Source: Bacteroidales bacterium (lineage in GTDB: Bacteria > Bacteroidota > Bacteroidia > Bacteroidales > ML635J-15). From it: 64,000 nucleotides of DNA. The translations under genes were made by a program, and so were the position numbers. This document shows positions 7,921 through 15,368 of the stretch, piece after piece (position 1 is the first letter of the stretch; each line of letters begins with the position of its first letter). The stretch covers positions 142,917 to 206,916 of the forward strand of contig QKHS01000006.1 in NCBI GenBank assembly GCA_003249955.1, in the 5' to 3' direction. The notes beneath the pieces were generated by a model. The model was not told where the DNA came from. It made no database searches and was given only the letters and a program-made list of their open reading frames with translations.

Positions 7921-10806
7921 ATGAGAAGAAAGATTATTTTGTTTGCAGGCTTGGTATTGGCTGTTAGTTTTTTGTATTCGCAGCAGAAGATAAGAATTTC
8001 AGGTTTTGTCTCAGATAAAACTACAGGAGAAGTATTGATCGGAGCTAATGTTCTTGAAAAAGGTACTCATAACGGAACCGCCAGCGACAACAACGGATTT
8101 TTTAGTATCATGCCGGAAATCCCATCAGTTATACAAATTTCTTTTATTGGTTATCTGACACAGGAAATAAACATAACAAGCTATAAAGATACTCTTATCA
8201 GGATAAATCTTGAACCGGGGAATCAATTGGACGAAGTAATAATAAAATCTCAGGCTAATCCAAAGTTTAATGTATCAAATCTTGAATTAAAAGAACTTAG
8301 CTTAATTCCTTCTTTAAGCGGGAAACCTGACATTGCAAAGGGACTGCAGCTTATGCCCGGCATTCTGTCTCCTAACGAAGGTTCAAGCCTTATGCTGGTT
8401 CGGGGAGGAGATATCGGACAAAATCTTTACTTATTTGATAATGTTCCTGTAATCCACGTAAATCACCTCGGAGGATTTATCTCTGTTTTCAACCCTGATA
8501 TAATTAATAATATCGAAATTTACAAAGGCGGATTTCCTTCAAAATACGGAGGCCGTTTATCTTCGATAGTTAACATTACGCAACGTGAAGGAGATAATTC
8601 TCTTTTTAAAGGCTCGTTTTGCATTGGGTTAACCGATGCTGCACTTACATTGGAAGGGCCAATGAAACTTAAAAATTCCAGTTTTATCATTACCGGCCGA
8701 AAAACTCTGATTGAAGGCCTGCTGGCTCCATTTACAAAACTTGGAGGGGATTACATGCTGCTATATGGATTTCACGACATAAACGGCAAATTTTCGTGGA
8801 AGCCGGATAATAAAAACAGTTTCAACATTAATTTTTATCAGGGAGATGATTACCTGCACCATTGGGTGGATTTTCATGATACAAAATCGCATAGCGGGGT
8901 AAATTGGGGCAACTGGCTGACTTCGTTCAGATGGAACAGAGTTATTTCCTCAAAACTATTCGCAACTACGACAATATCTTATACCCGTTACCGCCTCAGA
9001 GATAAACTAGATGCAGAAGTAAATGATACTGCAAATCCGACAAGCTATTCGGAAAATCTGCAGGCAAGAGTTCAGGATTATTCTTTACGTACAGGAATGC
9101 AATACAAGCTTTTAAAAAACTGGTCTCTTGATTTTGGATTGCAATCATCTCAGTTTATTCACTCACCAAGCATAATTTACAGGTCAGATATAACTATTCA
9201 ACCTGAACCAAATACCGTTTTCTCATCGGAAAATGCGGTTTATCTTGAAAATAATTTCACATTGTGGAACAAACTTAACGGCAACATTGGTATTCGTGGA
9301 GTCGGATATTTTACTGAAGGTTTTAGTAATTTCTCCGTCGAACCAAGAATCAATATCAATTATATGCTTACAAAAAACCATACAATTAATCTGTCATACA
9401 TGAAAACCAGCCAGTTTTCACACCTGATTTTCACCAGTGGAGACATTATGAATAACGAATTATGGGTTCCCTCAAACAGTACTATTAATCCGTCAGAATC
9501 AGATCAATACACTGTAGGTTGGCAAGGCAATTTTTACAATAATAAACTAAGTGCAGAAATTAATGCTTATTATAAAAGCATGACAAATCTGGCAACAATT
9601 AAAGAAGGATATAACGGTATTCTGGGAGATGTTAACTGGATGTCAAAAATAGAAACAGGAGGCACCGGCACATCAAAGGGGTTAGAGTTTATGATAAAAA
9701 AGACTGCCGGTAGCTTTACAGGTTTTATGTCTTACACTTTGTCAAATTCGACACGGCAATTTGAAAACATAAATTATGGCAAAGAATATCTTTATGATTT
9801 TGACAGGCTACACTCATTCTCAATAAATCTGAATTACCGTATAAACGAGAAGCTGAATCTTAATGCAACATGGATATATCAAACCGGATTGCCATATACA
9901 CCGATAACCGGAAGGTATCTGGTTCCGGATGAAAATACTGGCGAATACATTCAGGTTTATGAATACGGTGAAAGAAACAGCGAAAAGATGATTGACTACC
10001 ATCGCCTGGATTTAGGTCTCACATATTCAAAAACTACAAAACGCCGGGGACTGCCATGTGAATGGACATTTTCAGTTTACAATGTTTACAACCGGCAAAA
10101 CCCTTACAATTATTTCTATAGCGGAGCCAGAGGTTATGGGATTTCTGCCACATCATCAGACCCCGGCAGAATTTACCTGTGGCAAAGATCTTATTTGCCG
10201 GTTATTCCTTCATTTTCGTACAAGGTTTATTTTAATTCAAAAACTTTGAAAAATGAAAAACAAATAAAAAGAAAGAAAGGGAAAAGAACATTTCAGGAAT
10301 CATATATCAAAAACAGATGGGATATAAAACTAGGCTATGCATTACCGCAAATCGGTTATTACGTTCATAATTACAACTTGTCATCACCAAACCCTAATGT
10401 TTTTTCGCTTGAAGGCAATTATGGGTTCTCAAAATATTTTACCGGAGGACTATTTTTTAGTTATTCAGATTTCGAGTTTACAAATTACAATTTTAATTAT
10501 AACACACAACAACTTGAATGGTGGAATGATAATGCAACACTTATAAGTTACAATGCCAAAGTAAATTTCCATATACTCGCACTGATAAGAAAACAAAAAG
10601 ATTCAAGATTTGATTTTTATGCAACTGCCAAAGCAGGAGGATACTACTTTAAGAAAAACAATTTTGAATATAATGCAGGGCTGGGACTTGCAATTTTTCC
10701 GGGAAAACATTTCGGACTTTACGGAGAATATACATATGGTAATCTTATTCGCAAAAGTTTTAACTGGAGGGCAGGTATTGTTGTAAAATTTTATAAGTCA
10801 AAATAA
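7921..10806 (+). CDS. TonB-dependent receptor with extra C-terminal barrel-like domain
   Basis: Outer-membrane receptor of 961 residues. The start is taken at 7921 because it gives a clean signal peptide (MRRKIILFAGLVLAVSFLYSQQ) 4 bp after the DUF4249 gene; a longer open frame upstream overlaps that gene and looks spurious. A CarboxypepD_reg-like domain (about 24-105) is followed by a plug domain (about 110-220) and a TonB-type barrel to about residue 770, where PSFSYKVYF looks like a normal receptor C-terminus. A basic linker (KRKKGKR) and about 180 more residues follow, rich in alternating aromatic strands (SYSDFEFTNYNFNYN, LYGEYTYGN), ending VVKFYKS. That tail resembles a small outer-membrane barrel of the PorT/OmpW sort. 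Whether it forms a second barrel is inference. Confidence 0.85.
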   Translation: MRRKIILFAGLVLAVSFLYSQQKIRISGFVSDKTTGEVLIGANVLEKGTHNGTASDNNGFFSIMPEIPSVIQISFIGYLTQEINITSYKDTLIRINLEPGNQLDEVIIKSQANPKFNVSNLELKELSLIPSLSGKPDIAKGLQLMPGILSPNEGSSLMLVRGGDIGQNLYLFDNVPVIHVNHLGGFISVFNPDIINNIEIYKGGFPSKYGGRLSSIVNITQREGDNSLFKGSFCIGLTDAALTLEGPMKLKNSSFIITGRKTLIEGLLAPFTKLGGDYMLLYGFHDINGKFSWKPDNKNSFNINFYQGDDYLHHWVDFHDTKSHSGVNWGNWLTSFRWNRVISSKLFATTTISYTRYRLRDKLDAEVNDTANPTSYSENLQARVQDYSLRTGMQYKLLKNWSLDFGLQSSQFIHSPSIIYRSDITIQPEPNTVFSSENAVYLENNFTLWNKLNGNIGIRGVGYFTEGFSNFSVEPRININYMLTKNHTINLSYMKTSQFSHLIFTSGDIMNNELWVPSNSTINPSESDQYTVGWQGNFYNNKLSAEINAYYKSMTNLATIKEGYNGILGDVNWMSKIETGGTGTSKGLEFMIKKTAGSFTGFMSYTLSNSTRQFENINYGKEYLYDFDRLHSFSINLNYRINEKLNLNATWIYQTGLPYTPITGRYLVPDENTGEYIQVYEYGERNSEKMIDYHRLDLGLTYSKTTKRRGLPCEWTFSVYNVYNRQNPYNYFYSGARGYGISATSSDPGRIYLWQRSYLPVIPSFSYKVYFNSKTLKNEKQIKRKKGKRTFQESYIKNRWDIKLGYALPQIGYYVHNYNLSSPNPNVFSLEGNYGFSKYFTGGLFFSYSDFEFTNYNFNYNTQQLEWWNDNATLISYNAKVNFHILALIRKQKDSRFDFYATAKAGGYYFKKNNFEYNAGLGLAIFPGKHFGLYGEYTYGNLIRKSFNWRAGIVVKFYKSK

Positions 10807-10932
10807 TCCTTATCTACCCTGCCAGATTATAATCCTTTACCAGAACTCTAACCGGCAAATTTAACTTAATTCGTAATCTTTACGTGTATTAATTTGATCT
10901 GCTCCTTATGATTTTGATAAATCGCAATGAAT

Positions 10933-11517
10933 TTAATTTTTTCTAAAATTTTTCGGATTATTAATTATATATTGTTTGATTCGAATGTATGATTCATAAT
11001 TTCGTATTACATGATCATAATAATCATGTTGCCAATTTGTATTTCCGGGAGAATTTCGTAAAATATTGATTTGTTTGGATGTTAACATTTGAAATTTCCC
11101 AACAATTTTGAAAATTATCATTTTACGGCGTGCGGCACGGTATTGTTTAATCTGGTCATTAGGGGAACACGATTGTAGGGAAATTTCATGAATTTTCCCT
11201 ACAACATCGGTATCCCCAATGGACGAAATGCCATTTTCATAATTCCATGTCCCTAATTCAATTAACAAATGAACATGATCCGGCATTACAATCCATTCAT
11301 CCAATATTGCACGTTTATGATATTCAGGAATTTTTAATATTTCGGAACGAACAATTTCTCCATATTCGGATAAAATCATATTGCCGTTTTCAACCTGACC
11401 AAACAAATGTTCACGATTGTGTGTGCAAATTGTGATATAATACCTTCCTGGTGATGAATAATTCCATGACCTCAGACGATTAGAATCATTTTTATATTTA
11501 CCCAGATATTTTGACAC
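10933..11517 (-). CDS. REP-associated tyrosine transposase (RAYT, Y1_Tnp family)
   Basis: A 194-residue HUH-type Y1 transposase-like protein. The metal-binding pair is H81-V-H83 in MPDHVHLLIEL, and the likely nucleophile is Tyr166 in WQHDYYDHVIR. Proteins of this group nick single-stranded DNA at REP palindromes and are usually domesticated single-copy genes rather than ordinary IS elements. It sits 18 bp beyond the hutH stop, in the same direction. The DNA for residues 105-115 is itself a near-perfect 32-bp palindrome (11173-11204). Typical terminal palindromes flanking the gene were not seen. Confidence 0.85.
   Translation of the reverse strand: MSKYLGKYKNDSNRLRSWNYSSPGRYYITICTHNREHLFGQVENGNMILSEYGEIVRSEILKIPEYHKRAILDEWIVMPDHVHLLIELGTWNYENGISSIGDTDVVGKIHEISLQSCSPNDQIKQYRAARRKMIIFKIVGKFQMLTSKQINILRNSPGNTNWQHDYYDHVIRNYESYIRIKQYIINNPKNFRKN
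11173..11204. repeat. REP-like palindrome inside the RAYT gene
   Basis: Arms TTGTAGGGAAATT and AATTTTCCCTACAA around TCATG; only one base is unpaired between the arms. It encodes V105-VGKIHEISL-Q115 in frame. TTGTAGGG...CCCTACAA ends are typical of REP-type repeats associated with this transposase family. Confidence 0.7.
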
Positions 11518-11535
11518 CGGATTTTCAACAAAAAA

Positions 11536-13017
11536 TTAAACCGCTTTCACAAACTCCTCCGCCTTATGCAACATTTCATACATAACGATATCATCCTTAA
11601 CCAGCGGAACTGATTTACGAAAATCGTCAACAAGCTTCTGAAGTTGCGGAGAAGTTTTTACAGGTTCCCGGAAACTTAAAGCCTGGCTTGCTGCAAACAG
11701 CTCAATTCCCAGAATTCTTTCAACGTTGGCAACAACACGCAAAAGTTTTGTCGCTGCATTTGCTCCCATACTTACATGATCTTCCTGTTCGTTGGACGAA
11801 GAAATTGAATCTACGCTCGAAGGTGTGCACAACTGCTTGTTTTGACTAACAATTGAAGCTGCTGTATATTGAGGAATCATAAAGCCACTGTTAAGCCCCG
11901 GATTTGCAACCAAAAACGGTGGCAATCCGCGTTCTCCGCTAATCAGCCTGTAAACTCTGCGTTCAGAAATACTTCCTATCTCTGCAATGGCAATTGCCAG
12001 AAAGTCCATTGCCAAAGCCAGTGGTTGCCCATGGAAATTTCCTCCGCTTAAAATCATATCTTCATCCGGGAATACCGTCGGATTATCTGTTACTGAATTC
12101 AGTTCTGTTTCAACCACTGATTTCACATAAGCCAGAGCATCTTTGGATGCTCCGTGAACCTGAGGAATACAACGGAAAGAATATGGGTCCTGAACATGTT
12201 TTTTCTCCTGACCGGCTATCTCTGAACCTTCCAGTAGCTCTCGAATGTTTTTGGCAGTTTCAAGTTGTCCGTTATGAGGGCGGATAATATGAAGATTCTG
12301 ATTAAACGGGTCAATTCTGCCTAAGTATGAATCTACAGATAAAGCGGCTATTTTATCAGAACCAAGCATTATCTTTTGTCCGCGCAACACTGCATTAACT
12401 GCATGAGCCAGCATAAACTGGGTTCCGTTCATCAGGGCCAGACCTTCTTTTGATTTTAATTTAAGTGCTGTTAAATTTAATTCTTTGATAACACTTTCAG
12501 CTTTTTGCTTTTTACCATTGTAGTACACCTCTCCCATTCCTATTAACGGCAAGGTCATATGTGCCAGCGGAGCAAGATCGCCTGAAGCTCCGAGAGATCC
12601 AAGCTGATAAACAACCGGAATTACCCCCAGATTATAGAAATCGACCAATCTCTGGACTGTTTCCGGACAGACTCCTGATTTGCCATAAGACAAAGCCTGA
12701 ATTTTCAGCAGCATCATTAACTTTACAATACTGCTGTCAACCTCATCTCCCATTCCGCAGGCATGAGATTTTACAAGATTTTCCTGTAACTGCTCAAGAT
12801 CATCGTTGGAGACAGAGGTGTTACATAAGGAACCAAAACCTGTGTTAATACCATAAATCGGTTTGTCGTGTGTTTTAATTTTGTTGTCGAGATATGAACG
12901 ACAATTGATAATGTTGGCTTTTGCTTCATCAGACAATTCAATTTTGTATGACTGTGAAATAATTTCTTCGATCTTGCTTAAACTAAGTTTAGCACTATTA
13001 ATATAATGTACCTTCAT
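11536..13017 (-). CDS. hutH: Histidine ammonia-lyase
   Basis: Converts L-histidine to urocanate and ammonia, the first step of histidine degradation. The 493-residue protein has the MIO-forming Ala144-Ser145-Gly146 in GSLGASGDLAPLAH, the Y54GINTGFG segment near the N-terminus, and the conserved QDPYSFRCIPQVHGA and SSNEQEDHVSMG blocks. Length matches the family. No other hut genes lie next to it here. The N-terminus MKVHYINSAKL fits the usual short leader before the first helix. HutH rather than phenylalanine or tyrosine ammonia-lyase is the most likely assignment from the QDPYS and HGA contexts, but a related aromatic lyase cannot be fully excluded by eye. Confidence 0.9.
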   Translation of the reverse strand: MKVHYINSAKLSLSKIEEIISQSYKIELSDEAKANIINCRSYLDNKIKTHDKPIYGINTGFGSLCNTSVSNDDLEQLQENLVKSHACGMGDEVDSSIVKLMMLLKIQALSYGKSGVCPETVQRLVDFYNLGVIPVVYQLGSLGASGDLAPLAHMTLPLIGMGEVYYNGKKQKAESVIKELNLTALKLKSKEGLALMNGTQFMLAHAVNAVLRGQKIMLGSDKIAALSVDSYLGRIDPFNQNLHIIRPHNGQLETAKNIRELLEGSEIAGQEKKHVQDPYSFRCIPQVHGASKDALAYVKSVVETELNSVTDNPTVFPDEDMILSGGNFHGQPLALAMDFLAIAIAEIGSISERRVYRLISGERGLPPFLVANPGLNSGFMIPQYTAASIVSQNKQLCTPSSVDSISSSNEQEDHVSMGANAATKLLRVVANVERILGIELFAASQALSFREPVKTSPQLQKLVDDFRKSVPLVKDDIVMYEMLHKAEEFVKAV

Positions 13018-13155
13018 GGCAAAATAATTTTAAATAAATGAATATGAAAAAATTCCGGAGATTCCGTAAAATGCGGTTATAACACTGTAAACAATGCTTT
13101 TCTGTTGAGGGTTATCAGATAATTAATTAACCAGATCATTTTTAAAAACTTTATG

Positions 13156-13163
13156 CAAAAGTA
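13156..13163 (-). promoter_or_regulatory. Candidate -7 promoter element for hutH
   Basis: Minus strand TACTTTTG, an exact TAnnTTTG match, about 140 bp upstream of the hutH start. No clear -33 element. Confidence 0.35.
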
Positions 13164-13214
13164 ATCAAATTATTATTGTCGTGAAAATATAAATGAATTT
13201 TTGAAAAATAAAAA

Positions 13215-13265
13215 GGACTCAAAAAAGCTTTACAATGAGCACCATGTAAAGGAATTTTTGAGTCC
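13215..13265 (-). terminator. Terminator after thioredoxin gene
   Basis: Long stem: GGACTCAAAAA pairs with TTTTTGAGTCC, with an inner CTTTACA/TGTAAAG pair; T-rich tail on the minus strand. Confidence 0.8.
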
Positions 13266-13294
13266 CAAAACCAAAAACCACTAAAACAAATTCT

Positions 13295-13654
13295 TTATTT
13301 TTTTATTCCGAAGATATCTTCAAATGCACGAATAAAACCATCTTTCGGAATTGCACCGGCAGCCATCTGTGGTTGTGCACCAACAGGGATGAACAATAAT
13401 GAAGGAATGCTTCTTATTCCGAATACTCCGGCAAGTTCCTGCTGATCTTCTGTATCAATTTTATACACGTCAACAAGACCTTTGTATTCTGTGCTTAATT
13501 CTTCGATTACAGGAGCTACCATTTTGCATGGGCCACACCAATCAGCGTAAAAATCAATTATTGCAGGTCTTTCACCTTTATATTTCCACTCTGTTTCTTT
13601 TTCGTAATCGAAAATCTTCTCGATAAATGTTTCTTTTGTAAGATGTTCTGCCAT
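13295..13654 (-). CDS. trxA: Thioredoxin
   Basis: Small redox protein of 119 residues that reduces disulfides in cytoplasmic proteins. The active site is W39-C40-G-P-C43-K in DFYADWCGPCKMVAP, and the cis-proline is in SIPSLLF. There is no signal peptide, so it is cytoplasmic. The N-terminus is about ten residues longer than E. coli thioredoxin, as often seen in Bacteroidota. It is divergently arranged with the tRNA nucleotidyltransferase gene (67-bp gap) and ends at its own terminator. Confidence 0.95.
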   Translation of the reverse strand: MAEHLTKETFIEKIFDYEKETEWKYKGERPAIIDFYADWCGPCKMVAPVIEELSTEYKGLVDVYKIDTEDQQELAGVFGIRSIPSLLFIPVGAQPQMAAGAIPKDGFIRAFEDIFGIKK

Positions 13655-13671
13655 TTTTAAATTCTTTTAAA

Positions 13672-13679
13672 TATTTTTG
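13672..13679 (+). promoter_or_regulatory. -7 promoter element for the tRNA nucleotidyltransferase gene
   Basis: Exact TAnnTTTG match (TATTTTTG) in the gap between the divergent trxA and nucleotidyltransferase genes; predicted leader of about 35 nt. Confidence 0.45.
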
Positions 13680-13721
13680 TAAATTCTTTTTTCTAAACAG
13701 GAAAAAATAAAATTTGTTCAA

Positions 13722-15146
13722 TTGACAGATAAAAATATTGACATATCACAATTTCTGACTCATAAAATCTTTGAGATTATTCGCAGGCTGTCAGAACAGG
13801 ATAACACAGAAGTTTATGTTATCGGAGGTTTTGTTCGTGACAAACTTCTTGCCCGAAGCGAAAAAAAAGACATTGATATTGTTGTAAGAGGGAACGGAAT
13901 TGAGTTTGCCCGTAAACTTGCAAATTATGTAGGGATAAAAAAAGTAAGTGTTTTTAAGACCTACGGAACTGCAATGTTTACATATGATGGTACCGAACTG
14001 GAGTTTGTCGGAGCCAGAAAAGAATCCTACAACCCTGACAGCCGGAATCCTGTTGTTGAATCAGGAACAATTGAAGATGACCAGAAAAGACGTGATTTTA
14101 CGATTAACGCATTGGCAATAAGCCTCAACACAGAAACTTACGGGGAGTTAACAGATCCTTTTAACGGGATTGAAGACCTGCATTTCCGTACGATACGCAC
14201 TCCTCTTGATCCTGATATCACATTCTCTGATGATCCGTTGCGGATGCTGAGAGCCATAAGGTTTGCCGCACAACTTGACTTCAGGATTGATGATGATTGT
14301 TTTGCTGCGATAAAATCAAACAAAAACCGGATAAAAATAATTACAGCAGAACGTATCCATACTGAATTGAACAAAATTCTGATGACAAAAACTCCTTCAA
14401 TAGGGTTTAAACTGCTTTACGATTCAGGACTGCTTGAAATAATTTTTCCGGAACTTTATAATTTATCCGGTATTAGTACTCAGAAAAGCATAAGCCATAA
14501 AGACAACTTTTTGCATACTCTGCAGGTTGTTGACAACATTGCACAATTAAGCGATGACCTGTGGCTGAGGTGGGCTGCCCTTTTACACGATATTGCAAAA
14601 CCCAGGACAAAACGTTTTGTTGAGGGTATTGGCTGGACTTTTCATTCTCATAATTTTGTCGGAGCCAAAATGGTCCCCGAAATTTTTGCCCGGTTTAAAT
14701 TGCCGATGAATGAGAAAATGAAATTCGTGCAAAAAGTTGTTGACCTGCACATGAGGCCTATTGCATTGGTTGAGGATATTGTTACAGACTCGGCAATACG
14801 AAGGCTACTTGTTGATGCCGGAGAAGATATTGATGCCCTGATGACTTTGTGTGAGGCAGATATTACTTCAAAAAACGAGAAGAAAGTAGCTCAGTTTATT
14901 GAAAACTTCAAGCTGGTACGCAAAAAAATTCTGGAAGTTGAAGAAAGAGATTCTTTAAGGAACTTCCAACCACCTGTCAGCGGAGAAGAAATAATGGAAT
15001 ATTTCGGAATTCCTGCGTGCAAAACAGTTGGAGATATTAAAAATGCAATAAAAGAAGCTATTCTTGAAGGCATTATTCCTAATGAGCGTGAAAAGGCATG
15101 GGAGTTTATGATTGAAAAAGGCAAGGAATTAGGAATTAGGAATTAG
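13722..15146 (+). CDS. cca: CCA tRNA nucleotidyltransferase / polyA polymerase family, with HD domain
   Basis: Adds or repairs the 3' CCA end of tRNAs. The 474-residue protein has the class II nucleotidyltransferase signature G35-G-F-V-R-D40 followed by the metal-binding D50-I-D52, the RRDFTINALAISL motif, the RNA-binding helical region (about 180-260), and an HD phosphohydrolase domain with H289-D290 (LLHDIAKP). The start is a TTG at 13722; no in-frame ATG occurs before the GGFVRD motif, so a TTG start is needed. Its last codons and stop lie inside a heptamer repeat (GGAATTA), so the C-terminal residues GIRN are repeat-encoded. The match to polyA polymerase is equally close in this family; CCA addition is the usual role when no other cca is present. 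Confidence 0.9.
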   Translation: MTDKNIDISQFLTHKIFEIIRRLSEQDNTEVYVIGGFVRDKLLARSEKKDIDIVVRGNGIEFARKLANYVGIKKVSVFKTYGTAMFTYDGTELEFVGARKESYNPDSRNPVVESGTIEDDQKRRDFTINALAISLNTETYGELTDPFNGIEDLHFRTIRTPLDPDITFSDDPLRMLRAIRFAAQLDFRIDDDCFAAIKSNKNRIKIITAERIHTELNKILMTKTPSIGFKLLYDSGLLEIIFPELYNLSGISTQKSISHKDNFLHTLQVVDNIAQLSDDLWLRWAALLHDIAKPRTKRFVEGIGWTFHSHNFVGAKMVPEIFARFKLPMNEKMKFVQKVVDLHMRPIALVEDIVTDSAIRRLLVDAGEDIDALMTLCEADITSKNEKKVAQFIENFKLVRKKILEVEERDSLRNFQPPVSGEEIMEYFGIPACKTVGDIKNAIKEAILEGIIPNEREKAWEFMIEKGKELGIRN

Positions 15147-15166
15147 GAATTAGGAATTAGGAATTA
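15125..15166 (+). repeat. Tandem heptamer (GGAATTA) x6
   Basis: Six perfect copies of a 7-bp unit, followed by a degenerate AAAATTA, spanning the stop codon of the tRNA nucleotidyltransferase gene (stop at 15144-15146). Confidence 0.95.
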
Positions 15167-15184
15167 AAAATTAAAGTAAGTAAC

Positions 15185-15210
15185 GGTGCCTTCGGCTTCG
15201 CTCAGTCACC
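15185..15210 (+). repeat. REP-like 26-mer, forward copy
   Basis: 26-bp element beginning GGTGCCTTCGG and ending CAGTCACC. It is the exact reverse complement of the two copies at 15307-15332 and 15340-15365, so long hairpins can form across the cca/alaS gap. The core GACTGAGCGAAGCCGAAGG resembles repeats widely seen in Bacteroidota intergenic regions (from memory). Confidence 0.85.
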
Positions 15211-15306
15211 AGACTGATTTTTCCAAAAATTTTGTAATAAATCAAATTATTGGAAACATCTTTTAAATCCCAAAATTAACACTAACATTATTCAGGATTG
15301 ATATCA

Positions 15307-15365
15307 GGTGACTGAGCGAAGCCGAAGGCACCATTGCCAGGTGACTGAGCGAAGCCGAAGGCACC
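15307..15365 (-). repeat. Two direct REP-like 26-mers
   Basis: Identical copies at 15307-15332 and 15340-15365, separated by ATTGCCA, ending three bases before the alaS stop. With the inverted copy at 15185 they could serve as a bidirectional transcription barrier between the convergent genes; that role is inference. Confidence 0.85.
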
Positions 15366-15368
15366 GTT

